This document shows, one piece after another, positions 41,866-52,428 of a DNA stretch of 64,000 nucleotides. The translations under genes were made by a program, and so were the position numbers. The notes under the pieces were generated by a model, which was not told the origin of the DNA, did not search any database, and was given only the letters and a program-made list of their open reading frames with translations. How positions within the stretch are numbered: position 1 is the first letter of the stretch; every line of letters begins with the position of its first letter. Where the stretch lies: NCBI GenBank assembly GCA_905221605.1, contig CAJNDS010002697.1, positions 82,001-146,000 of the forward strand. The letters are read 5' to 3'. The stretch comes from Symbiodinium natans. Its lineage: Eukaryota; Sar; Dinophyceae; Suessiales; Symbiodiniaceae.

Positions 41866-42273
41866 GTGGGGGGGTTTGGGGTTTAGGGTTTAGGGTTTAG
41901 GGTTTAGGGTTTAGGGTTTAGGGTCTAGGCGGGGTTGGGGTTGGTGTAGATTGAGGACTTGTGGGTTGGTGAGGCTTTAGGGGTCAAGCATTCTCAGGCT
42001 GTGGGCTTGAGTGTTTCGGGTACTTGGCCCCAAACTCTGTAAATCGCCCAGAGCCCAACGAACCCCAAACCCTAACCCTAAACCCTAAACCCTAAACCCT
42101 AAACCCTAAACCCTAAACCCTAGTCGAGTTTAGAGGGTACGGCCTCATGTGCAAGCGGCGTCCTTGCCAACCTGCGAACCCTCTAAGCTTGCCTACATCC
42201 TACGGCCCCCGAAGCCCTTAAAGCCACAAAGCCCCAAAACCCTGACTGAACCCTGAATTTTGAAATGTTCCAG

Positions 42274-42332
42274 GCGCTCTACTTCCCCATCGAGTCGAAG
42301 ATTTCCGCAGCTGGAAGCCCTTACCAGGCTGG
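42274..42332 (+). CDS. Unit A exon 65
   Basis: Acceptor AAATGTTCCAG, donor GG|GTCGACCC. Reads ALYFPIESKISAAGSPYQA. CCCTAAA, not TTTAGGG, follows the donor. Confidence 0.62.
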
Positions 42333-42982
42333 GTCGACCCTAAACCCTAAATACAAAACCCCAAAGTGTTACCAAATTTAGGTGTCGCGGTTTAGGCCTA
42401 AGAATCCTAATTAAAGCTTAGGTGTTTAGGTGTTTGGGTCTTGGGTCTAGGTTTATACAATGTCAGCTGTGCCCCCTCTTATAGAGGTCCACCCCCCCTT
42501 CCCCTCAAACACCCCGCGCCCAAATATTCCCTACCGTTGGATAGACTATGAGAACCCTAAACCCTGTACCCTAAACCCTAAACCCCATAAACCCTAAACC
42601 CTATAAGTCCTGCAAACCCGATACACCCGAATAAACCCCACAAACCCAAGAAACCTAAACCCTAAAACCCAAACCCGGTCGCCTGCCGCAGACGGCTTAG
42701 GGTGTAGGCTTTGCAGAAGGGTTGGTTGTGTTCCCAACTCTTGTCTCATCGCAATCACCTCTTGCATTTTTCCTCATTTGTCTGTTGTGGCCCCTACATC
42801 TACACCCAAGCCCTAGGGGCGCCCTGAAACCCAAAACCCAAAACCCTAACCAACCCCAAACCCTACACCCCCTCTAAACCCTAAACCCTAAACCCTAAAC
42901 CCTAAACCCTACACGCTAAACCCTAAACCCTGGGTGTAGGGTGAATCTCACGCTGGATGCTTGAAGGGGTTTGAGCTTGCAG

Positions 42983-43049
42983 CTTCACAGCACGAGGGCC
43001 AGGCTGCAGCGATTGTTCTGAGAACAATGTGCCCAGGATCTTCTGGCCG
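42983..43049 (+). CDS. Unit A exon 66
   Basis: Acceptor GAGCTTGCAG, donor CCG|GTTCTTAGTAGGG. Reads FTARGPGCSDCSENNVPRIF then WP. The intron begins at the edge of a palindromic element, which supplies the GT. Confidence 0.5.
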
Positions 43050-43142
43050 GTTCTTAGTAGGGAATGAGGGAATGAGGGCCCTATATAACCCCTTAAAGGG
43101 TACATGCGCCGGGCCCCAGGTCCCTATTCCCTTCTAAGAACC
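43049..43142. mobile_element. MITE-like palindrome, family 3 (GGTTCTTAGTAGGGAAT ends)
   Basis: GGTTCTTAGTAGGGAATGAG at the left and TCCCTATTCCCTTCTAAGAA at the right are inverted; the middle has GGGCCCTATATAACC. Relatives at 45421-45490 and 52429-52525. Confidence 0.72.
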
Positions 43143-43423
43143 AGGGGATCTTTTTTGGGTACCGGCATCTGTGCTTGCTGGTGCCTGGTCCAACCCTAAA
43201 CCCAAAGTCCAAGCCCTAAACCCCAAATTCTAAGCCCTAAAGCCCCATACCCTAAACCCCCAACCCGAAGCCCTAAGCCCCCAAACCCTAGACCCCAAAC
43301 CCTAAACCCCAAACCCCAAACCCTAAACCCTAAACCCTAAACCCTACACCCTAAACCCTAAACCCTAAACCCCAAACCCCAAACCCCAAACCCCAAACCC
43401 TAAACCCTAAGCCCAGCGCCCAG

Positions 43424-43478
43424 GACATGACGGCTGATATTTCTGGCAGCCCAAACCCCATGAAGGCGGCCTCTGCGG
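43424..43478 (+). CDS. Unit A exon 67
   Basis: Acceptor CAGCGCCCAG, donor GCGG|GTTCATG. Reads DMTADISGSPNPMKAASA. Confidence 0.6.
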
Positions 43479-44313
43479 GTTCATGATGCTGTTTAGGGTT
43501 TAGGGTTTGGGGTTTAGGGTTTAGGGTTTAGGGTTTAGGGTTTGGGGTCTAGGGCTTAGGGGGTTTCGGGATATGAGGATGTGTTTTTTTTCGTGTTTCG
43601 GGTGATGAGGATACAAGGGTTTGGGGTTTAGGCAGATGAGGATGTGAAGGTTTTAGGGTTGGGGTTGTGGCGGTTGAGGGTTTCAGAGCATGGGTTTAGG
43701 GTTAGCCTACACTCCCACAGGATTCGACACGGGACGGGTATGAGTCGCTATGAGATTGATGGTTTACACTTAACCGCCCCCCCCCCCCCCCCCCCCCCCT
43801 CCCCACCCCAAACCTTGCAACCCTACAACCCTACAACCCTAAACCCTAAACCCTAAACCCTAAACCCTAAACCCTAAACCCTAAACCCTAAACCCTAAAC
43901 CCTAAACCCGAAACCCTAAGCCCTAAACCCTAAACCCTAAACCCTAGTCCTGGACTTATAGGGGGACCTTAGGGCTCAATACGGTTTGGTGCTGAGGCTT
44001 GATCCTTTTTGTCGGTCAACCCTCAACCCTAATAACCCATCATCTTCATGAACCCCAAACCCTAAACCCTAAACCCTAAACCCTAAACCCTAAACCTTAA
44101 ACCCCAAGCCCTAAACCCTCAACCCTTAGCCCCTAAAAACCACAAAGCGCCGTCAAGTTCCAAACCCTTTGGCTCCTGCAAACCACAAAGCTTCAAAAAC
44201 CCTAAAACCTAAACACAGACCCCAGGTTAGGGGGCGGGGCAGGGTCTAGGGTCTAGGGTTTAGGGTTTAGGGTGTCGGGTTTCGGGTTTGGGGTTAACGG
44301 TTTACGGTTTTAG

Positions 44314-44399
44314 GCACCCACCTTCCTGGTTCCGGATTGACGAGGCCTTCCTGGCCGCCGGCCTTTCATGCGCCGATGTGACCCTTGGTGCGCCCCAGG
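44314..44399 (+). CDS. Unit A exon 68
   Basis: Acceptor GGTTTTAG, donor CAGG|GTATGG. Reads HPPSWFRIDEAFLAAGLSCA then DVTLGAPQ. Confidence 0.65.
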
Positions 44400-44554
44400 G
44401 TATGGATGTGGGGGTTTAGGGGGTTCAGGGTCGAGGGTCTGAAGGGTCAAGGTCGAAACCCTAAATGCTATAACCATAGCCCTGACCATAAACAACTCGA
44501 AACCCTAAAGCCTAGACCTAAACCCCGACACTCTAAACCCTGGGCACTTCGCAG

Positions 44555-44594
44555 CCTAAAGAAGTCGCAAGCGTGGAGTCTCTCCGAAGTCCCC
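44555..44594 (+). CDS. Unit A exon 69
   Basis: Acceptor CACTTCGCAG, donor C|GTTTAGGG. Reads PKEVASVESLRSP. In phase with exon 70. Confidence 0.58.
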
Positions 44595-44672
44595 GTTTAG
44601 GGTTTAGGGTTTCGGGTTTAGGGTTTAGGGTGGTTCCCATCGCTGGCGGCATTTTGCTGGACATTTTCTCAG

Positions 44673-44761
44673 GCATTGCGAGCTTTGACGCTACCGCTGT
44701 TGCTTGCAGTGCTGTCTGTGTGTTTTCTTGCAGGTTTTGCAGTCTTGAAGCCCACCACTAA
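44673..44761 (+). CDS. Unit A exon 70, probable 3' end
   Basis: Acceptor ACATTTTCTCAG after a 78-nt intron. Reads IASFDATAVACSAVCVFSCR then FCSLEAHH and TAA at 44759. Cys-rich tail. The open frame also extends upstream (VPIAGGILLDIFSG) into the intron start, so the acceptor is not certain. Confidence 0.5.
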
Positions 44762-44835
44762 GTGAGTAAGCAAGCAAGTAAGTAAGCAAGTAAGTAAGCA
44801 AGTAAGCAAGCAAGCAAGTAAGCAAGCACGTAAAG
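44761..44835 (+). repeat. AAGTAAGC-type microsatellite
   Basis: About eighteen tetranucleotide units AAGT/AAGC just after the stop. Each AGTAAG resembles a splice donor. Confidence 0.85.
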
Positions 44836-45130
44836 GTGTACATTCTTGAATGAACTGTTCATCAGTTTAGCTATTCTGCAGGGCTGGGTGCAATTCAAAA
44901 CTCCTGCTGCTGTCCCTCAGGCTTCGGGTTCAGGGTGCCCCTAGAAGCAAAGCCTCTAAACCCTCAGACCCTGCAACCCGACACACTCTCCAGGCTGAAC
45001 CATCCTGAGAGCCATCTAAAGCCCCCAAAACCCTCAATGAAACCTTAAAACCCTTAAGCCCCAAAACCCCAAACCCTAAACCCCTCAAACCCCTAAAGCC
45101 CCAAATCCCTCAAACTGCCATGTGAACGAG

Positions 45131-45182
45131 GATGGCAGCACTCGCTTCACACACGGACAACGAGATCCGGAAAGAGGATCAT
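45131..45182 (+). CDS. Isolated exon candidate between units A and B
   Basis: After GTGAACGAG, canonical donor T|GTAAGACT. Reads DGSTRFTHGQRDPERGS. A longer ORF in another frame (from 45132, MAALASHTDNEIRKEDHVRL) also spans it. Frame unresolved. Confidence 0.4.
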
Positions 45183-45420
45183 GTAAGACTGCGCTGGTGC
45201 GTGCACGAGTACCAAGGTTGTCACGACCCTGACAAGCTGGGCGTGCGCGAAAGTATGGGCCCTGTCTCAGAGACACGCGGCTGGTCTAGAACGAGCTCGG
45301 GCTCTTCGAAGACGACGTCCGCAGGGTCACCTAAAACCAGAAAACCCCGAAAGCCCAAAACCCTAAACCGTAACCCCCCCCCTCCCCCAAAGCCCTAAAG
45401 ACCCCAAAGCCTCCTGCTTA

Positions 45421-45490
45421 CTGGTTCTTGGTAGGGAATCAGGGAACTAGGTACCTTATGTCCCCTACATCGATCCTTTATGGGGTCCTC
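45421..45490. mobile_element. MITE-like fragment, family 3
   Basis: Starts TGGTTCTTGGTAGGGAATCA like 43049-43142, but the right arm is diverged (ATCCTTTATGGGGTCCT). Confidence 0.45.
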
Positions 45491-45658
45491 GAACCCTAAA
45501 CCCTAAGCCCTAAACCCCTAAACCCCTAAACCCTAAACCCTAAACCCTAAACCCTAAGCCCTAAACCCTAAACCCTAAACCCTAAACCCTAAACCCTAAA
45601 CCCTAAACCCTAAACCCTAAACCCTAAACCCTAAACCCTAAACCCCAAGCCCTAAACC
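45490..45658 (+). repeat. Long CCCTAAA array
   Basis: About twenty units, some CCCTAAG or CCCCTAAA. Confidence 0.93.
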
Positions 45659-45691
45659 CTTCCTTCCCTACTAAGAAGCCTCCTTGCGCAG

Positions 45692-45754
45692 GTTCGGAGC
45701 TCGGCGCAGAGTTCGGAGGAACCACGGTGCCCGGAATGATCCTTGGTCTTGGAG
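45692..45754 (+). CDS. Isolated exon candidate between units A and B
   Basis: Acceptor CTTGCGCAG, donor GGAG|GTTTGTGGG. Reads SELGAEFGGTTVPGMILGLG. Confidence 0.58.
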
Positions 45755-46430
45755 GTTTGTGGGTTTAGGGTTTAGGGTTTCGGGTTTAGGGTTTAGGGTT
45801 TAGGGTTTGGGGTTTAGGGTCTTGGAGGTTTGTGGGTTTGGGGTTTAGGGTTTCGGGTTTAGGGGTTTAGGGTTTAGGGTTTCGGGTTCAGGGTTTAGGG
45901 ATTTACGGGGTTTGGGGGTTAGGGGTTTAGGGTTTAGGGGTTTAGGTTTAGGGTTTAGGGTTAGGGGTTTAGGGTTTAGGGTTTTTAGGGGTTTAGGGGT
46001 TTGAAAGTTTAGGGGTTTGGGGGTTTAGGGGTTTAGGGGTTTAGGCTTTCAGGGTTTAGGGGTTTACGGGGTTTGGGAGTTCACGAGGTTGAGGGGTTTA
46101 GGGATTTGGGGGTTTAGGGGTTTAGGGGTTTGCGGTTTAGGGGTTTACGGTTTGGGGGTTACGGGGTTGAGGGTTTCGGGGTTTAGGGTTTCGGGGTAGG
46201 GGTTCAGGGTTCCGAAAGTCCGAAAGTCGGGATTTCGGGTTTCAGGGTTCAGTCAATAGGGTTTTGCTCAAGAATCCGAGGAAGTAGTAGGTGTGGAAGG
46301 GTTTAAGCCCAAACCCGTCGCCCTGCTGAAAAGCCTAAGAAGCTTAGACGCTAGACGCTCAAACCAAAAGCCCCCAAAACCAAAAGACCTCAAAATCCTA
46401 AACCTTCATGACGGTGTGTTTTTTCTTCAG

Positions 46431-46557
46431 GTTAGACTTGTGACATCCCACGCTCATCCACCGACATGCCGGCGCCGGTGCAAAGAAGTGTGAAGCGGCT
46501 TCCTTCAGCGGCGCGCGCGCCGGTGCGGAACTACTCGGCCTTCTGCTGCCGTCGAGG
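46431..46557 (+). CDS. Unit B exon 1 with probable trans-splice acceptor and start codon
   Basis: Acceptor GTTTTTTCTTCAG at 46430; the leader has in-frame stops; ATG at 46466. Reads MPAPVQRSVKRLPSAARAPV then RNYSAFCCRR. Donor GG|GTGACAAA. The basic, Arg- and Ala-rich, acid-free start could be a targeting peptide; inference only. Confidence 0.55.
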
Positions 46558-46727
46558 GTGACAAAAAATCTCAAACCCCAAACCCGCGAACCCCGAAACC
46601 TGAAAGCAAGAGAAGAAACCTTTCTGAGTGCTCCCTAATCCCTAAACCCTAACCCCTAAACCCTAACCCCTAACCCCTAACCCTAAACCCTAAACCCTAA
46701 AACTTCCGACCCTTCTGAGCAGCCGAG

Positions 46728-46779
46728 GAATTCCATGGTCATGCAACTTGGGCTCCAAGATGTTTCGTTAGCAGGGGCT
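46728..46779 (+). CDS. Unit B exon 2
   Basis: After CAGCCGAG, donor GCT|GTAGGGTTTAGGG. Reads NSMVMQLGLQDVSLAGA, in phase with exon 1 across a 170-nt intron. Confidence 0.58.
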
Positions 46780-47983
46780 GTAGGGTTTAGGGTTCTAAAC
46801 CCTAAACCCTAAACCCTAAACCCTAAACCCTAAACCCAAATCCTCAAGACAAAATCTATAGAAAGTGTATGTCATTCATACTGAATTTTCCAAGTGATTT
46901 GTCTAAACAAGCTGGCGCTGCACACGGCCCCAGTTCAAGCAAAACCCATAGTCGCGAAGCACTGTCGCGGCAGACGAATCTAGCATTCCTCGTCAACGGA
47001 CGACGGCAGCCAGAAGAGCAGCCGGTGACCGGGCCGCTTCTTCTCTCAAGCAGTTGCTGGCAGAACATCTGTTTCACGCAAATCTTCGTTCGCTCTGACT
47101 TTCAAATTCCGCAAAAAGCGGCCGGTCATGGCCTACTCGCTTCTTCTGTGCATTGTGTAACCTCTTTCTTGAGCTTGTGGGAAGTTAGGGACGTAGCAGG
47201 TCGTGAGAGGGAAAGTCGGAGACTTGCTGCAAGCCTGTCCCGAAGAAACCATTTCATTCTGATACCGAAGCAACACCTTTAGCCCAAACAAAGGTTCTTT
47301 CTCCGAGCGTTCAGATCCCACGCACGCATGCTTGCACGGAAGGTCGGCCCCGTACATCAAAGTCCCGAACGTCTGGATATTGCAAGATGGACCTGGCAAA
47401 GCCCGTGTTAGTTAGAACAAGACCCCATTTGCAACTGTTTAGGCCTTCATGCGCTCGACGCCTTCATGCGCTCGACGACGCTGATGCCGGCCGGCCGGCC
47501 GGCCGGGGGGGGGGACCCAAGACCGAGCTTGCACAAGCCTTTTCCAGTTTCACCTTGCAGACACAGGCCACATTGACCCCCGTACGTCAAGCTCTTGGTG
47601 TGAAGCTGACTTGCAGAAACAAGTCGGCTTTCAATCCTCCGCAGCGCTTGCGCGTGTCACCCCTGGAGAAGCACCAAGTTTTTTCGTTCAAGCGCAGTTG
47701 GCTGCATCTTAGTCAGACCGAGCAAAAGGGGTCTGGCTCCAGGCAAAGCCTCGTTTCTATGACGCATCTCTGCAACGAAGTCTTTTCAAACGGGCTAACC
47801 TTCTAACCTGTCAAGGCTTCGCGCGCGCTTGGGACTGGGCAGAGACAGTCTCCTAGCGTTTTCGTGGCTTACAGCTAGGTGGGCCGTGGGGCAGGGGCCC
47901 TTTTTGCTCGATTCTACTTATTGAGGGTTCCAAACAGCCCCCTCCCCCCTTCCCCCAATGCCCGATTATACTTCTATGCCCAA

Positions 47984-48236
47984 GGCTCGGCTGCAAATCC
48001 CAACTAGACAGCTTGCCGCCAACAAGTTAAGAGAATCCCACATGACTCGGCTGCAAATCCCAGCTAGACAGTGATAGCCCAGACATTTCGGCTGTTGGGG
48101 AGAGTAGTAGGTTGCAAATCCCGCCTGGAAAGTTTAAGCAATCAAGGAGAATCCCAGGTGACCCGGCGGCAAAGTCCATTTGGCAAGCTTATCCCAGCCA
48201 GTTACAGAGAATAATCCCAGGTGACTCGGCAGAATT
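47984..48236 (+). repeat. ~60-nt tandem repeat, about four to five copies
   Basis: The unit contains GACTCGGCTGCAAATCCCAG, CTAGACAG and GAGAATCCCAGGT at spacings of about 60-64 nt. Confidence 0.7.
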
Positions 48237-49033
48237 CAAAGGTTTGGAAAGGTCGTCGCTGTGTTAGGTGTGTGCCAGCTTCACGTCTGGTCAGGCATGC
48301 TTCAGGCAGATATTGACTTTGGTGCTCTGCCTTTGTGAGCAGGATGTGCGCTAGCGGCTGCTGCAAATCCAAGTCGATCCTTTGCCGCCCGAGCTGCGCA
48401 GCTGGCTCGTGTGCTCTTGCCTTACAAGCAAAATGATGCAGCGTGATCATGTCTCAAACTGCCGCGAGCACGAACGCACGCTTACGCGAGCGCATGGAAA
48501 CCATCCCTGAAGCCTAAACAGCTCCACAAAACAAGCTGGTGAGTCAGTGATTTGCTCATGTAATTTGGACAAACCCAAGGCTCGAGGGTACTGTTCCACT
48601 TGTAGATAATCTGCTTGCACGTGTCTGCCACAGCTTCTTGCCGGCAGTGCCGACCTCAGTAGTTTTGGCGTTCATAGTCAAAGTTCGAAGTTAAGCCGAA
48701 ACGACCGACGAAGTTGAGCCAGAGTCCCGAGCTCAGTAAACCGATTGCGCAGAGCCAACTGTGTATGTTGTCGCTGTCAGGGTGGAGCCAGGACGGCGCC
48801 TCCTCTTTGCGTGCAAGATCGTCCAACTCACGGGGCGAACATGCCCACCATCTTCTGCCTCAGTACTTAATCGTCAAAGCAGCGTCGCGTCCTCAATTGC
48901 AGCGCAAGCCTTGAACTGACAGTGGCGTCAGAGCCTTCCGCCCCTTCTGATGTCGTGTGCGAGGCAGCGTGCGTGCCAAGACAACTGGGCGCCAGTGTAT
49001 CAAACACGTGCAAACAACAAAGCCTGGCTGCAG

Positions 49034-49103
49034 GAGGTCGGAAGCAGCGACGCAGAGGAACCCGAAGGCGAGCCTCCGGAAGATCAGCCGGAAGAGGAGC
49101 CAG
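49034..49103 (+). CDS. Unit B exon 3 candidate: acidic segment
   Basis: Acceptor CTGGCTGCAG, donor CCAG|GTGCAAC. Reads EVGSSDAEEPEGEPPEDQPE then EEP; phase 0 fits exon 2. Two larger ORFs in other frames overlap it. The acidic reading is the most protein-like but is low complexity. Confidence 0.45.
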
Positions 49104-49413
49104 GTGCAACAGCCCGCGAAGCCAAGTCACAACTCTCGCAGCACGCAGCGAGCATGCCCCGAAGAACCTTCCGGACCGGACTGGGCACACGCTGCTGCGA
49201 GACATCAGCCCCCGACCAGGAGGGCTGCTGGCCATTCACCCCAGCCCCCAGGCAAAGACCCTGCGTAATCCCAACAGCCCCCGGAAAGCCCAAATGGCTC
49301 CGGCAGCCCACAGACAGCCCGACAGATCCCAGAAAGCACAGAAACACCCAAAAATCCGGACCACCCAGCAGCCCCAAAAAAGAGTACAACAACAGGATCC
49401 AAAAAAACGACTC

Positions 49414-49505
49414 GGGTCAAAACTTTCGGTCAAAAGTTTCGGTCAAAAACCCTTCGGTCAGAACTTTTGGTGAAAGCGTTTCGATCAAAACGTTTCGGTC
49501 AAAAC
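49414..49505 (+). repeat. Short tandem of TTTCGGTCAAAA-type units
   Basis: Seven or so copies of a 12-nt unit with drift (CTTTCGGTCAAAA, CTTCGGTCAGAA, GTTTCGATCAAAA). Confidence 0.75.
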
Positions 49506-50077
49506 GCTGTTGGGACCCAAACCCTATACAAGTTCTATAAACCCTTCACCCTAAACCCTAAACCCTAAACCCTAAACCCTAAACCCAAAAACCCTGAACC
49601 CTGAGCCCTAAGCCCAAAACCCTAAACCTTTAGGGGTTTAGGGGATAGTTAAGGCATCGCTTTTGGCAGGTGGTTCAGGGGGTGAGGGTCCTGATGTTCG
49701 TGGTTTAGGCTTCCTCTGCTTCTGGGGCTTCTGGGGCCTTCAGCCCTCCCAAGCACTTTAGTTCAGGGTTTAGGGTTTAGGGCTCTGAATTTTTGCCCAC
49801 ACGTACGAGTTCCCCCACCATTCCCTCCTCTAAAGCCCAAACCACCGACCCAGCGGCGAGAATCCTAAACCCCAGACTCTAAACCTAAACCCCAAAACCT
49901 TGAAGCCCAAACCCTAGCCCCAAAAACCCTAAGACCCGAAGGTTGTGGACCCCAAGTCCTAAGCGCTAAGCCCGGATGACATCGTCATCATTACGCCCCA
50001 AAGGTCTTTCATATGTGTTCAGAGGGGCCTCTCCAAAACGGTTCAGGGTTTGGTCCAACCAAGCCTCTGCTGCCCAG

Positions 50078-50110
50078 GAAGAAGAGCGAAGATTACCTAG
50101 ATGTCACTGC
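50078..50110 (+). CDS. Unit B exon 4 candidate
   Basis: Acceptor TGCTGCCCAG, donor GC|GTTCTTAGG. Reads KKSEDYLDVT. The frame stays open to TAA at 50130 (AFLGFES). Confidence 0.5.
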
Positions 50111-50359
50111 GTTCTTAGGCTTTGAATCCTAAACCACCCTCGACCCTGAATCCTAACCCTACGCCCTAAACCCTAAAAAAAACACATCCTAAGTTCCACA
50201 TGAACAGTAAAGACGCCCCAATCGTTTCCAAACCAACATCATCCGGTACATCTAGGTTTCTAAACCCTAAACCCTAAACCCGAAACCCTAAACCCTAACC
50301 CTCAACCCTAAACCCAAAGCCTTAAACCCTAAAGCCGATACCCCTCAAGCCAATGTCAG

Positions 50360-50441
50360 GGACGGCTTCACCCTCGAAGGGGCCGCGGTGCCGCCGCTTG
50401 ATGACTACGCGAGTGCCGCCCGAAGCCAAGCTTCTTTGCAA
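50360..50441 (+). CDS. Unit B exon 5
   Basis: Acceptor CCAATGTCAG, donor CAA|GTGCTAAAG. Reads DGFTLEGAAVPPLDDYASAA then RSQASLQ. Confidence 0.65.
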
Positions 50442-50640
50442 GTGCTAAAGTAAACCCTAAACCCTAAACCCTAAACCCTAAACCCAAAACCCTAATAAAC
50501 CCTAAACCCTATACCCCCAAACCTAGACCGGAGACCCTAACCTAAGCCCGTAAATCCCTGACACCCCTAAAGCCCTGAAACCCCTTAACCCTGAACTCCG
50601 AAACCCAGGCCCCCCCACCTACCCCCAACCAACTACGAAG

Positions 50641-50681
50641 ATGTGGCCCCAACAAGGCAGGCCTGACCATGGCGGATTTGG
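50641..50681 (+). CDS. Unit B exon 6
   Basis: Acceptor AACTACGAAG, donor TTGG|GTTTAGGG. Reads CGPNKAGLTMADL. Confidence 0.58.
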
Positions 50682-51084
50682 GTTTAGGGTTTAGGGTTTA
50701 GGGTTTAGGGCTTAGGGTTTAGGGTTTAGGGTTTAGGGTTTAGGGTTTAGGGTTTAGGGTTTAGGGTTTAGTCTTTAGAGTTTAAGGTTTCGGGCTTCGG
50801 GCTTGCTAAGAGTTTCTTTGATGTGCAGGGGGGGCCGAAGAAACCCATCAAGCAACAACTCCAAACCTTCAATCCCTTAGCACTCAAAAATCCGACAAGC
50901 CCCAACCCCCCCAAAACCCTAAGCCGAGGGTTTCGGGCTTGGGGTGTATCGTCTGCATACAGAGTTTAGTGGTTCAGGCTCCCAATTAGTTACTTAAATA
51001 ATCGCGAAACCTTAAGCTCCAGCAATAAGTCCCTGTGAATTGTGACAAGCACATGGGTATTTCTCTAAATTCGGTGCCTTTTTT

Positions 51085-51300
51085 CGTTTTTCCCCACCCT
51101 CGGTGTGGGGTTGTAAGAGTTTAAACTCAACTCTTCTCCTCTCCCGGGCTACTTCTCCTCGCCCGGTCTACTTGGTTTACTCCTCGCCCACCCCAGGGTG
51201 CCCAACCCCACAGTGTCCCTGGAGTGAGAGTGTCCCTGGAGTGCCCAACCCCACGGAATCTCTCCCCAGTGAGGGTGGGGATGTTCGAAGTAAACTAGCT
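51085..51300. repeat. Palindromic element with internal direct repeats
   Basis: TTTCCCCACCCTCGGTGTGG at the left is the inverse of CCAGTGAGGGTGGGGATG at the right. Inside, GTGTCCCTGGAGTG occurs twice and GTGCCCAACCCCAC twice. Confidence 0.55.
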
Positions 51301-51415
51301 TTTTTATGGATGCCGTACGCTTTGGGGCCCGAAGGGCCACTAACTAGAGAACCTTCACATGTCCTCTCCTAAACCCTTACCCTTCCCCTGAACACCGAAC
51401 TCGCACTTGTCCGAG

Positions 51416-51469
51416 GCGTCTTGGACTTGTCCTACGTTGAGCGGCGTGACGTGCCGGGGGCACAGAGAG
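51416..51469 (+). CDS. Unit B exon 7
   Basis: After CTTGTCCGAG, donor AGAG|GTGGAGG (or GTCGGTAGGGG). Reads VLDLSYVERRDVPGAQR. Confidence 0.6.
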
Positions 51470-52187
51470 GTGGAGGTCGGTAGGGGTGCTGAGGGACTAA
51501 GCTTAATTCACGTTCAGGCTATAGTTTGGGATTAGGGTTGGGGGCCATGAAGGGTTTAGGGTCGGTTAGGGTTTATGGCTTAGCGTAGAGGGAGAGCTTA
51601 GGGTCCTTCAAGCGAATTTTGAGGTTTCTTGCAGCTTGTAGGCGGGAACCACTATTGCCCGGTTTTGAGAAAGGTCTGGCATACAGCCACTTGACCCTAC
51701 ACCCGAATCCTCTAAATTTTGGGTCAAGGTTCAGGGAGATGTTTTGGACCTTCACGCAGAAGTCACCGTGATTTCCTGAATTACCCATGTATGAAGGTTT
51801 TAACTAAGGAAATCCCATGAGAAACCCCCAAATCAGGAACTCTCAGCATTAACGTGCGTTGATGCTAGGAGCACGGAAAGAAGGGAAGTTATTCCCCATG
51901 TTCTGCGTTCCCTGCTTGTTCCATCAGAAAATCAGTTCTGGGGATGGGGGGGTGCTTTTGGCCCTCGGACTCTCAAGCTGAAGGTGTTCTTGGGTTCGCC
52001 GGTCGGGTTTTACGGCCTAGAAGCCCTAACTAAGCTTTTTAGGGTTTCATTGCGGTTTTTTGGGGCTTTAGGGGGTGTGGTAAATTCAGGGGGTCTAGGG
52101 ATTTCGTGGGCTCAGGGGGGTTTAAGCTTTAAGACCCTCACCTCACACTAAGCTTGAGAAGCCTCCGCCCCTTGAACCTTGCCCGAG

Positions 52188-52245
52188 GCAACGCCGGCCC
52201 GTGCGAGGCTCAGCAGAGGTCGGAGGCTGTTTTGAGTTCAACGAG
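52188..52245 (+). CDS. Unit B exon 8 candidate
   Basis: After CTTGCCCGAG. Reads NAGPCEAQQRSEAVLSSTS. The TTTAGGG array starts at 52247 without GT; an internal donor AG|GTCGGAGG at 52219 is possible. Confidence 0.48.
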
Positions 52246-52428
52246 CTTTAGGGTTTAGGGTTTAGGGGTTAGGGTTTAGAGTGTAAGGAACTTCGGGGGA
52301 CCCTAGACTCTAGGGTTTTTTTGGAGGGACGAAGAGGACACAGCTGAGTGCAAGGGACTCTGAGGGGGATTGCGGGTGCCTTGTGGAGACTCGGAAGGTG
52401 AAGGAAGAGGGTCTTAGGGTTTTCTTAC

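Larger units (their letters stand above)
10361..44761 (+). other. Putative gene unit A: many-exon polytopic membrane protein
   Basis: About 70 short open islands on the + strand lie between telomere-type arrays, each preceded by AG and usually followed by GTTTAGGG or a near variant. Several encode hydrophobic helices (19025-19103, 19940-20039, 31354-31489, 33937-34018, 34415-34492). Others encode Cys-containing or amphipathic segments, suggesting a large membrane protein with ectodomains. Phase agrees at a number of junctions, notably 13740/14651, 18134/18518, 20039/20947, 29058/29850, 30739/31354, 31989/32291, 38551/38600 and 44594/44673. At others it does not, so exons are missing, boundaries are off by one or two, or several genes are joined here. 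No protein family recognised. Between exons the introns hold telomeric arrays, palindromes and microsatellites only. Confidence 0.5.
46845..49420. other. 2.6 kb island without telomeric repeats
   Basis: Composition differs from the surroundings. It holds ORFs of 137-139 aa at 46869-47282 and 47387-47806 with no recognisable motif, a GGCC run at 47487-47513, a 60-nt tandem (47984-48236) and one exon-like segment (49034-49103). CCCTAAA lies on both sides. It may be one large intron of unit B or an inserted element. Confidence 0.5.

Noticed and set aside
48922-49540. Three overlapping ORFs of 103, 183 and 196 aa
   Set aside because: Three frames open at once in G/C-rich sequence; only the acidic 70-nt exon-like segment has splice sites and phase to support it.
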